Source of the DNA: an uncultured Lachnospiraceae bacterium
Lineage (GTDB): Bacteria > Bacillota > Clostridia > Lachnospirales > Lachnospiraceae
Direction of reading: 5' to 3'
Assembly (NCBI GenBank): GCA_910586405.1
Contig: CAJUII010000019.1
Location: forward strand, 1 to 43,325
Length of the DNA: 43,325 bases
Shown here: in pieces, positions 35,201 to 42,014 of the stretch
Position numbering within the stretch: the stretch's first letter is position 1
How the letters are laid out: each line of letters starts with the position of its first letter
The notes under the pieces: model-generated
Databases searched by the model: none
Told to the model about the DNA's origin: nothing
Seen by the model: the letters and a program-made list of their open reading frames with translations, nothing else
Program-made: the position numbers and the translations under genes

Positions 35201-35797
35201 AATGCTGTCCTGCACATCTTCAAGAAGAAATCCCTCGATATCAAAGTTGTAGACAATTTGCGATTTCTTGCTGATCTCAATCAAAAATTCTTCTACATTC
35301 TGCTGATTCCCCTCATTGCGTGTCAACCCTGTATAAGACATGACCGCATTCTTATCACTTTTGTGCAGAATCAAGGCAAAATTCCTGGAATAAAAAAGCG
35401 CCACTGCCTCCTCCCAGTTAGTCTGTGCCAGGTTCGTAAAATGAAACAGGTTTTTGATCGTTCCGAGAGAGCTTTGTAAGCGCGGTTTCTGAACATTGAC
35501 CTTATAAGGTATCGTATACTCGCCGCGATTACTTATGACCACAAATTCTCCCCGAATACTGCTGCCCGCCTCGACAGAAGTTCCATCAAAGCAGTACGCA
35601 ACCTGTGTCTCCTCGCCCGAAAATGTGTTCTCATATACTCTCATTCTGGTATCTGAAGAATAAATTTTTCCCTCTGTGTATTTGTCAGCAGCATGTATGG
35701 CAAAGCTGTCCTCAACAATTTCCCCTGGTTCCGCACTCAACTCTATATTCTGACAAGAAATCTCGAGATACTCCGGCTTCTCCCTGTTGTCACCCAT
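32222..35797 (-). CDS. DUF5717-type giant beta-domain/alpha-solenoid protein (first gene of the module)
   Basis: The 1191-residue protein has no signal peptide or membrane helix. Residues 1-290 contain beta-sandwich-like segments of MSP or Ig type (ISCQNIELSAEPGEIVEDSF; GEFVVISNRGEYTIPYKVNV; and a second GAVIFSDACNEYTIPVDILM). Residues about 300-650 are a long helical solenoid. A second beta region lies near 680-780, a second solenoid near 790-1040, and a short beta region and a Ser/Gly/Met-rich linker precede a final helix. It matches my memory of DUF5717. AAGGA is 9 bases before the ATG. It is the first gene of the unit, behind a promoter. A scaffold or client-binding role is inference only. 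Confidence 0.82.
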   Translation of the reverse strand: MGDNREKPEYLEISCQNIELSAEPGEIVEDSFAIHAADKYTEGKIYSSDTRMRVYENTFSGEETQVAYCFDGTSVEAGSSIRGEFVVISNRGEYTIPYKVNVQKPRLQSSLGTIKNLFHFTNLAQTNWEEAVALFYSRNFALILHKSDKNAVMSYTGLTRNEGNQQNVEEFLIEISKKSQIVYNFDIEGFLLEDVQDSIVKSVVIKRSSWGYGCVNIWIKGDFISTNRQQLNNEDFVDNKCVFDIYIDASRLHEGVNSGAVIFSDACNEYTIPVDILMEEEPEKRTDHRKHRQAVCGMSSAYVDMRLDKITMTQWIHRFEKELGVLLEIDEDSILYNLYRVQLLITKERFNEAKWYLDMLEQRLSKEPSDIFQNCYYLYLTTLINCAEDYVKNVSDEIETIYANNALEWRLGLFVLQLNEDLIRNRELRWQFMEEMFENGCTSPMLLCEAVLLLLEHPTFLLKLDRFEENVLWHGARRQILKPELIEQLQYLAARKKEYSTLLVRILGEVYKSYGSPQTVASICHILILGDKKGVAYYPWYALGVEHSVRVTGLYEYYMMSLELDKYGDIKGSVEIPKMVLMYFAYQSNLDYELNAFLYAYVIKNRDKYPDLEQSYRIAIERFVVDQIKLGHINENLAYLYKNMLAPQMVMDDTAYAFTPLLFMHRIYVDNPKVKNIVVIHEKVNGESSYPVVNCVCMIPIYGSEYKLFLQDENGNRFTKSIHYENKQLMEPKEQIGYISGYMQGRLSFDIYLCEVDKNYITISHENVRRFKSLAESPQVVENFKKEIRTKLLRFYYDNDMIGELDAFLEDVEADEMEAAERAEFIKYLISRGMFDKAYYWLKSFGVADVEPKSVARLVSKRLISKDYEYDEFLVNVAHYIYKNMKYDENILRYLMINYDGRASELRKLWKSAVDLELDAKLILERILRQIVYTGIAIQDRDSMLTAYVQYEDHDALLVNGILLNIAYEYFVYEAITNSEVFDILYQKYIKRELTDRVCKLALLKFWAENIQNMEIPEDVARSFISELLNEEVYFPFYVNLVEMVPELHYMKNSIFIEYRTQPQSQVYIHYAYDDGTVDEGSYEIRDMKEMYDGIHVSIFQLFHGETIQYYITENYLEENGVVTEHVTQSGTLSGMSETSAMSGKQGADDRFSILNDILLSISLHDEMTAQQLTEDYVYQDYCVRELFKVL

Positions 35798-35830
35798 TGT
35801 TTCACTTCCTTAAAAAACTCATTATCTTCT

Positions 35831-35860
35831 AGTATACCCTATAAGGTGACATTATGTAAA
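35831..35860 (-). promoter_or_regulatory. promoter of the DUF5717/DUF5716 module
   Basis: TTTACA (35860-35855), an 18-base spacer and TATACT (35836-35831) lie on the minus strand about 35 bases before the first gene. It is the only promoter seen ahead of the module and might also serve purC-purF-purB. In 35861-36000 I saw nothing else recognisable. Confidence 0.6.
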
Positions 35861-36000
35861 TGTATATTTTCAAAAATCATGAAATAATCACTTACAAGTC
35901 AAATATTGACAAAATCATAGAGCTGCACCACAACAAAAAAGATATAAAGCCCTATTCACTCGATACGACCTCATACCTTTTGTTTGTTGCTATCCTATTA

Positions 36001-36717
36001 TTATGAGCTCCTCAACCAAGCATCCCTTTTTGTGGCATAAAGTGCCTTAAAAATGTCGATATCCTCCAACGTTGTAATTTTAATATTCTTGTTCGAACCA
36101 TACGAAAAATGGAGCTCCTCACCAAGTTCCATCATTAAAGTATTCGTATATACTGCATTTGTAATCCCCCGTTTCAACGCCTCCTTATGTGCCCAGAGCA
36201 CTTTTCCGTACCTATATGCCTGAGGCGTCTGCACACGCATAATATCGTTTCGGTCAATTCCAACATGTCCAGCCTCTCCGTCTTCTGTGCGCATAATCGT
36301 CTCCTGACAGCGGATTGCGGAGAGTCCTGAACCATACTGTTTTGCCTTCTCAATGCAATCCGTGATGATTTCCTGTGAGATCATTGGACGGACTGCATCA
36401 TGAATGATAACAATATCCTCCTCATTACAGATATTTTCCAGTGTGAGAAGTGCATTGCGTGCGGAAGCTTGTCCATTATCTCCCCCGCCAACGACCCAGC
36501 GCAGCTTTGTGATATCTGCCGCGGCCGCGTAACCTTTCAGAACATCATGCCAGCCGTCAATACAGGAGACAATGATACCATCCACTTCAGGGTGTATCTG
36601 AAAAGCTTCCAATGTATAGATAATAATCGGTTTCTCATATATACTAATAAACTGCTTTGGGATGGACTGCTCTGTACGCGAACCGTTTCCCCCTGCGAGA
36701 ATCAATGCAATGTTCAT
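36001..36717 (-). CDS. IspD/TarI-like cytidylyltransferase (intact copy)
   Basis: This 238-residue nucleotidyltransferase transfers CMP from CTP to a sugar- or polyol-phosphate. The CTP loop LAGGNGSRTEQSIPKQF keeps the glycine, the arginine that corresponds to E. coli IspD Arg20 and the catalytic lysine. IIHDAVRPMIS, DRNDIMRVQTPQAY and the C-terminal KNIKITTLEDIDIFKALY complete the active site. GGAGG precedes the ATG. In a glycan locus, a TarI-like role (for example CDP-ribitol) is more likely than isoprenoid IspD, but an IspD role cannot be ruled out. A paralogue lies 137 bases upstream in transcription order. The gap between them shows no clear promoter or hairpin. Confidence 0.85.
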   Translation of the reverse strand: MNIALILAGGNGSRTEQSIPKQFISIYEKPIIIYTLEAFQIHPEVDGIIVSCIDGWHDVLKGYAAAADITKLRWVVGGGDNGQASARNALLTLENICNEEDIVIIHDAVRPMISQEIITDCIEKAKQYGSGLSAIRCQETIMRTEDGEAGHVGIDRNDIMRVQTPQAYRYGKVLWAHKEALKRGITNAVYTNTLMMELGEELHFSYGSNKNIKITTLEDIDIFKALYATKRDAWLRSS

Positions 36718-36854
36718 ATGTTCCTCCCTCTATTTTATAGTATTACACTTATATATTACTTATTTTCCACAAAAGCATTACAAAGATCCCTTTTCTATTT
36801 TACGAACAAACAATAATCTGATACTTCAAAACAGTAAAAAAGAAATGATAATTC

Positions 36855-37559
36855 CTAAATATCCCCATTCTTCATAGCATACAACGCCTTAAACATAGCG
36901 ACATCCTCCACGGTATTTATCTTCAGATTTTTGTCAGACCCTTTTGAGAAATATACATCTTTTCCAAGCCTCGAAATAATATTGTTCGTGTCATTCTCAT
37001 GTTCAATTCCCTTATCCAGTGCCTCCTCATGTGCTTTTTTTAGATCGCCAAGAAGATACGTCTGTGGGGTTTGAATACGCCGGAACGCATAGCGTGAAAT
37101 CGAAAGTCTGCCTGTCATGCCGTCATCCGTCATCATCACATTATCCATAGAAGTCACTGCTGCAACACCCATACCCTTCTTTTTGCAGGTATAGATACTA
37201 TCAGATATAATCGCATCGGATACCATAGGACGTATCGCGTCATGAATGATAATGATATCTTCTGATGAACATTCCTCCATCAGCCTGTCCACAGCAAGTT
37301 TTGATGTTTCCTGTCCAGTTCTTCCTCCTGGTATGACCCACCTAAGCTTACTGATACCAAACTGCTTTGCATAAGCATCTACCATATTCTCCCAGCCCTT
37401 CAAACATGCAACCATAATCATGTCAATCTCAGGATGGTTCTGAAACGTTTCCATTGTGTAAACAATGATAGGACGATTGTATACATTTACAAACTGCTTT
37501 GGTACGTCCATTCCGAAGGTCGGGTCTGTACCTGCTGCAAGTAATAATGCTATATTCAT
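36855..37559 (-). CDS. IspD/TarI-like cytidylyltransferase paralogue with altered CTP loop
   Basis: The 234-residue protein is a paralogue of the neighbour at 36001, sharing IIHDAIRPMVS, RRIQTPQTYLL and KNLKINTVEDVAMFKALY. Its CTP-binding loop reads LAAGTDPTFGMDVPKQF. The positions of the conserved glycine and arginine (E. coli IspD Gly18 and Arg20) are Asp and Thr, while the lysine of PKQ is kept. It may use a different substrate or be inactive. An upstream extension to 37601 is open, but GGGGAG sits just before the ATG at 37559. It is 62 bases after the epimerase gene and probably co-transcribed with it. Confidence 0.83.
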   Translation of the reverse strand: MNIALLLAAGTDPTFGMDVPKQFVNVYNRPIIVYTMETFQNHPEIDMIMVACLKGWENMVDAYAKQFGISKLRWVIPGGRTGQETSKLAVDRLMEECSSEDIIIIHDAIRPMVSDAIISDSIYTCKKKGMGVAAVTSMDNVMMTDDGMTGRLSISRYAFRRIQTPQTYLLGDLKKAHEEALDKGIEHENDTNNIISRLGKDVYFSKGSDKNLKINTVEDVAMFKALYAMKNGDI

Positions 37560-37621
37560 TGTGTCTTCTCCCCTTATCTGAAATATATGATAACAGTTCA
37601 ATCTTTGATTTCCTGTTTTTT

Positions 37622-38698
37622 CTAACAGTTCCCCGGCAACTCTCGCAAGATTTTCACGGTCTTACTCAATCCCTGTCTAATCGGAGTCCGTGCTTTCCAA
37701 CCAATCTGTTCTATTTTCCTAGTATCCAATACTGCCTTTGTCGCAGTAGAATATCCTGCCCTCTCTACTTCATCCGGCAATTCAAAAACTACTTTTGTTC
37801 CAGCTTCTTTTGCAAGAAACATGGCTATGTCTTTCAAACGAATGTTAGATTCATTGTCAGCAATATTCACTGCGCTGCCATTCTCTCCTTGCAATAACAA
37901 ACAGAGCGCCGCTGTCGCTGCGTCCACCACATAGGTATAAGAATAGAGCTGGTTCCCTTCACTTTTTAATAAAATATCCTCACCGGACACAGCCTTTTTG
38001 ATAAACTGCGCAATTGCTTTTGAATCCTCCGGGGACATTGTCGGTCCATACACGCGTGAAAACCTTCCTATCACAAAATCCTGTCCCTTTTGTGATGCGA
38101 AAGCGTTACAGAGCGCCTCGCCAAGACGCTTGCTTTCACAATATCCGGCGCGGGTGGTGTTGCAATTGATATAGCCTAGATACTCTTCATCGAACTTATC
38201 CACATCATTTCTGTTTTCACCATAGATTTCCACAGAGGAAAAAAAGAAAAAACGTTCACAATGATGAGATGCCGCATACGCTAACAAATGATAGGTGCCC
38301 TGTACATTGGCTGTAATTGTCCCGATGGGGTCGGTAGCATAAGCTCTTGGGTGGGTATTGCTGGCGGCATGAAGAATATAGTCGATGTCTCCTAGCTCTG
38401 GCAGCGGGGTTGTGATATCGTGGGAACTATATGTAAAACATGTATCATTCCAGTATGCGTCAAAGCGTTTTCTCGCTTTCTGCTCAGAACGGCTTATGGC
38501 GATAATATGTATTTTCTCACATTCTTGTGTCGTATTTCTATTCCGATACATGAAGATGTCAATTATGACCGAGGCAATCATACCTGTTGCACCAGTAATA
38601 AGAAGCGTCTTACTATTAAATTTTTCCCATGACAGCTTCATATTGGCTGACTGAATTATATCTGGCTGGTATATCCGATTATTTATTAAATGATTCAA
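37622..38698 (-). CDS. NAD-dependent epimerase/dehydratase (extended SDR family)
   Basis: The 358-residue protein is an extended short-chain dehydrogenase/reductase acting on nucleotide sugars or polyol derivatives. It has the NAD-binding loop ITGATGMIAS near residues 33-42, HAASNTHPRAY, FFFSSVEIYG and the catalytic Tyr-x-x-x-Lys in GYCESKRLGE. ARTPIRQGLSKTV near the C-terminus is typical of epimerases. The start codon is TTG at 38698, supported by AGGAGG with 9-base spacing. Together with the two cytidylyltransferases it may make a CDP-activated building block. The exact substrate is not evident. Confidence 0.86.
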   Translation of the reverse strand: MNHLINNRIYQPDIIQSANMKLSWEKFNSKTLLITGATGMIASVIIDIFMYRNRNTTQECEKIHIIAISRSEQKARKRFDAYWNDTCFTYSSHDITTPLPELGDIDYILHAASNTHPRAYATDPIGTITANVQGTYHLLAYAASHHCERFFFFSSVEIYGENRNDVDKFDEEYLGYINCNTTRAGYCESKRLGEALCNAFASQKGQDFVIGRFSRVYGPTMSPEDSKAIAQFIKKAVSGEDILLKSEGNQLYSYTYVVDAATAALCLLLQGENGSAVNIADNESNIRLKDIAMFLAKEAGTKVVFELPDEVERAGYSTATKAVLDTRKIEQIGWKARTPIRQGLSKTVKILRELPGNC

Positions 38699-38788
38699 CT
38701 TACATCACCTCCTAGTTTTTAACACATGAACCTCTAAATACAACCTTAGAAACAAGAAGTAAGCGTCATAGTATTCAACTCTACAAAC

Positions 38789-39844
38789 TCAAGTCAGCCA
38801 TATCTTCCCTGCATGAACCATTTTTAATTTGTCTCTATTCGCCATAAAATATAAAGTCGTTAGATTTTCTCCCAAATATCCAGCAAATCGATCTGCACGT
38901 TCCCAGCCTTTCGGAAAGGTCAGCGCTTCTGTCCTTTCAAGTACGGAAAAAATAAAACTGCAATAATCATCATACACTTCTTTTCTAGCAATCAGCATAT
39001 TATAATTATAAAAATATGGTCCAGAAAATATCTCTCTAAACTTTTCATAATACGCTGGCGCAGTTTCCTTTAATGCACAACACATTGCCTCCCAATCTGA
39101 TTCGTTTATATACCTAGAATGCTGCCCTGAGATATTAGGGTAATGTATTGAAGGATACGGTAACACTACATCCCACTTAGATTTCTTTTCAATTAACCTC
39201 TGTATCTGTTGATCACTGATATCAAAAATACGGCGGTAATGACAGATTCCCTTATAGTCTGCACTGCTGTGTTTCCATGCATAATAAGTAGCTGTCAGCT
39301 CGCAGTAATTTTTATTTTTTAGAGAAATATTATCCCCCTCATTATCTCTCCTGTCCAATATCAACTGATCTGTCAGTTCGGCACCTACTTGGATAGGACA
39401 CACATAGTTTGGAATATTTACAGGATTCTGTAAAGTATGATCAACGTGGCTCTTTGCTTGGAAAACTTCAATGACAGGCTTTTTTATCGCCAACATCTGC
39501 TGTACTGTCATAAATAATGGCATCTCCGAATAAAAGTCTCCCATGATTTTGTTCTCCAGCTTATTCCCCACAAATATGATCTGTTCACTGTCGATTTTAT
39601 GCTCAAAAAGCAGCCCTGCAATTACTGCATGATGAGATTCCGGTACTGCAATCAGATACATCATCTCCTTATTTGATGTACTCCACTCTGTCAATATTTT
39701 TACAGGAATACCGTCTATTTCTAATGGGTTGGCTCCCCGTTCCGATATCAGGAAAGCTGAGGGTATACAATTATATGTAGTTTTAAGTGCTGTATAGATG
39801 CTGACCGCAACAATCCCTGCACCGTAAATACAGAACGGATACAT
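38789..39844 (-). CDS. DUF4422 glycosyltransferase-like protein with N-terminal YGAG module
   Basis: The 351-residue protein has two parts. Residues 1-95 form a small Rossmann-like module starting MYPFCIYGAG, with LIAVPESHHAVIAGLL in the middle. Residues about 125-351 match DUF4422, found in capsular and lipopolysaccharide loci and thought to be glycosyltransferases: VGAELTDQLILDRRDNEGDN, TATYYAWKH, KGICHYRRIF and a C-terminal FPKGWERADRFAGYLGENLTT. A longer frame to 39955 overlaps the upstream gene. GGAGG before the ATG at 39844 decides the start, leaving a 16-base gap. Acceptor and donor sugars are unknown. Confidence 0.84.
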   Translation of the reverse strand: MYPFCIYGAGIVAVSIYTALKTTYNCIPSAFLISERGANPLEIDGIPVKILTEWSTSNKEMMYLIAVPESHHAVIAGLLFEHKIDSEQIIFVGNKLENKIMGDFYSEMPLFMTVQQMLAIKKPVIEVFQAKSHVDHTLQNPVNIPNYVCPIQVGAELTDQLILDRRDNEGDNISLKNKNYCELTATYYAWKHSSADYKGICHYRRIFDISDQQIQRLIEKKSKWDVVLPYPSIHYPNISGQHSRYINESDWEAMCCALKETAPAYYEKFREIFSGPYFYNYNMLIARKEVYDDYCSFIFSVLERTEALTFPKGWERADRFAGYLGENLTTLYFMANRDKLKMVHAGKIWLT

Positions 39845-39860
39845 ATTTCGTCCCCCTCCC

Positions 39861-40937
39861 TTATCTGTCGAGTCTTGCCAGTACCTTTCTGCACTCTGTT
39901 TTATCATATGGATTAATCTTATGATTGGCAAAAGTATTCTTCGTATAATCGTCATAAAGCCCTATCACACCCTCTGGCATTAAAACCTCTCTAGGGAAAC
40001 ATGATATGCCATTGATCTTCTGGTACTTATTGCAAAGCACGAATCCTTTTTGTATCATATACTTCGTTTCGTAAAATGTATTGTAGGATAAATTCAGACT
40101 TCCATCACTGTTTACAAATGCCATATGATCATATAGCTCAAGCAGTTCTCTGATTGCCGGATGTCCTTTTACCGCCCCTAAACCAGACCCGGAATTTAAT
40201 TGTCCTCCATCATCTATGCCAATAAATGCTTCATTGTATAGAAGGTCATCTATAGGTCTTAAAAGTTCTACATCTGTATCAAAATAAATTCCCCCATAAG
40301 TATACAACACATCCTTTCTAGCCAAATCCGTTGCATACATATACTGCCCCTTCTCCATTGCTTCCTTTGTATACTTATACTTTGTAAAATCATAATTTGA
40401 CTCATCCCACCGAATAATTTCGTAGTCTGGACAAAATTTTCTCCAAGTCTCTATATTTTTCTTATCGTCATCTGGAAGATCTGATCCACCTAACCAAAAA
40501 TAGTGAAGCTTTTTCGGTATTACTGGAATAGATGTTTCTTTTAAATCAAATACTGTTGAAGTCTTCTTATTCGCTATTAGCGAAAAAATATAGGTCTCAA
40601 CGCCATCTAACTCACAAAACTCTTCTAATTGATGTACTAAATCAAGGGAATAATATGGTGTAAGCAAAAGTGTAAATTCCTGCATCTTCTCCTTAAATTC
40701 CCTACAAAAATGTTTCAAAGAGATAATTCTTATTCGAAGCCCTTCATCAATCACGCAATCCGAACCATCCAAAGACTCATTACCATCCACAATAAACCTA
40801 AGACAATTCTTCATCCCTCTATTATAATATGACGCAACGAGCAGCTTTGCAGAAGCTCCCGCTCCATATAATACAAGCTGTTTTCGGTTTTGAAACAGCG
40901 CTGTAATATCATCCACGTCATTATGTAAATCAAGCAT
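39861..40937 (-). CDS. GT32-type glycosyltransferase with N-terminal YGAG module
   Basis: The 358-residue protein begins with a Rossmann-like module (about 18-120) carrying RKQLVLYGAGASAKLL with YGAG at 24-27. The catalytic domain starts at IPKKLHYFWLGG (139-150) and has the GT32/OCH1-like features FCPDYEIIRWDESN, YMYATDLARKDVLY and GGIYFDTDVE with the DXD motif at 220-222, which binds the metal and nucleotide sugar. A GTG at 40955 is in frame, but AAGGAG sits 9 bases before the ATG at 40937. It lies between the FkbM and DUF4422 genes in one direction with short gaps. Confidence 0.87.
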   Translation of the reverse strand: MLDLHNDVDDITALFQNRKQLVLYGAGASAKLLVASYYNRGMKNCLRFIVDGNESLDGSDCVIDEGLRIRIISLKHFCREFKEKMQEFTLLLTPYYSLDLVHQLEEFCELDGVETYIFSLIANKKTSTVFDLKETSIPVIPKKLHYFWLGGSDLPDDDKKNIETWRKFCPDYEIIRWDESNYDFTKYKYTKEAMEKGQYMYATDLARKDVLYTYGGIYFDTDVELLRPIDDLLYNEAFIGIDDGGQLNSGSGLGAVKGHPAIRELLELYDHMAFVNSDGSLNLSYNTFYETKYMIQKGFVLCNKYQKINGISCFPREVLMPEGVIGLYDDYTKNTFANHKINPYDKTECRKVLARLDR

Positions 40938-40990
40938 ATTTCCTATCTCCTTCACTGCTGAAACTCTGTGCCTTGAACCAATAGCATTCT

Positions 40991-41998
40991 TTATAATGCA
41001 TAAAGAACTGTCTCTGCATCTCTGAATGAATAATGTCTCAGATAAAACTTGTACTCAGGATTTATCTCAAGCAACAGTTTTGGAAGTTCCCATATATCCT
41101 CTCTTTTGTGATAGATGCTCACTGCCATTTTGGGCTGGTATCTGGCTATGATATTACTCGCCCCAAGGATTGCTTCCTTCTCAGCACCCTCTATGTCCAT
41201 CTTAATAAAACTGACACGCCTGTCATACGCGATATCATCCAGCCTTCCAACTTTTATCTGTGTCTCACCGGCTGCATCAATCCTAGAATCTGATGCCCCT
41301 GTTCCATGAAAACACAGCACATCCTCCTTGTTCCACAAACCGATGTTTTCCAGTGTAAGATTCTTTACATCCTTCAATTTCTCCCCACACTCTCTATAAC
41401 ATTTTGCATCAAGTTCAAAAGACAGGATCTCTTTATAGTTTCTGCCACTCCACCTAATAAAATTACGCACTGTCATGCCATCAAAACACCCTGCATCGAC
41501 AAAGACCTCCTCATCGTCATGGTTCAGATACGGCAGGTCAAAATACTGGGCATCAAACAGGTCGCACATCATCCCTCCGGCATCAATGATCCTGTCTTTG
41601 CTGATTCCAGCAGCTAAAAGCTGGTGATAGATTTCGTTATGGAAAAATGTTGTCGCAATGACAATGCTCGGATTCTCATATTCTGATAAGAAGTCTACAG
41701 ATTTATATACCGGAAGTTCGTTCATAACCGAACAACGAGGCGCATTGTCGGCATACCCGCTCCAATTGATATCCGGGAAACTTTTCAGCATCCAATTTCC
41801 CCAGAAACCTGTGCCCCAAAGTATGACCTGTTTACTGCCAGAAATATTCACCTTGTTCCGAAGCGCTTTTGCAGAATCTGTATCTGCCACAATTCTTCGG
41901 ATTTCGTCATAATCTCCTGTCAAACTATAGAGCAGCCTAGACTTATAGATCGCTCTTGATTTCTGATCCATCAGTTTTGAATAAATTTCCTCCAACAT
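40991..41998 (-). CDS. FkbM family methyltransferase with N-terminal WGTG module
   Basis: The 335-residue protein has a Rossmann-like module at about 57-142 (KQVILWGTGFWGNWML, then SIVIATTFFHNEIYHQLL). It is followed by an FkbM methyltransferase domain with the SAM-binding VFVDAGCFDGMTVRNF (165-180) and the family motif FIKMDIEGAEKEAI (264-277). FkbM proteins O-methylate sugars or other small groups, here probably a glycan residue. A TTG at 42025 opens a longer frame that overlaps the GT2 gene. GGGAG lies 6 bases before the ATG at 41998, which leaves a 16-base gap and was chosen. Confidence 0.87.
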   Translation of the reverse strand: MLEEIYSKLMDQKSRAIYKSRLLYSLTGDYDEIRRIVADTDSAKALRNKVNISGSKQVILWGTGFWGNWMLKSFPDINWSGYADNAPRCSVMNELPVYKSVDFLSEYENPSIVIATTFFHNEIYHQLLAAGISKDRIIDAGGMMCDLFDAQYFDLPYLNHDDEEVFVDAGCFDGMTVRNFIRWSGRNYKEILSFELDAKCYRECGEKLKDVKNLTLENIGLWNKEDVLCFHGTGASDSRIDAAGETQIKVGRLDDIAYDRRVSFIKMDIEGAEKEAILGASNIIARYQPKMAVSIYHKREDIWELPKLLLEINPEYKFYLRHYSFRDAETVLYAL

Positions 41999-42014
41999 AC
42001 ACATCTCCCAACAC

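Noticed and set aside
36718..36854. small gene or promoter between the two cytidylyltransferase genes
   Set aside because: The 137 bases are AT-rich with frequent stops. Several TATA-like strings occur, but none has a properly spaced -35.
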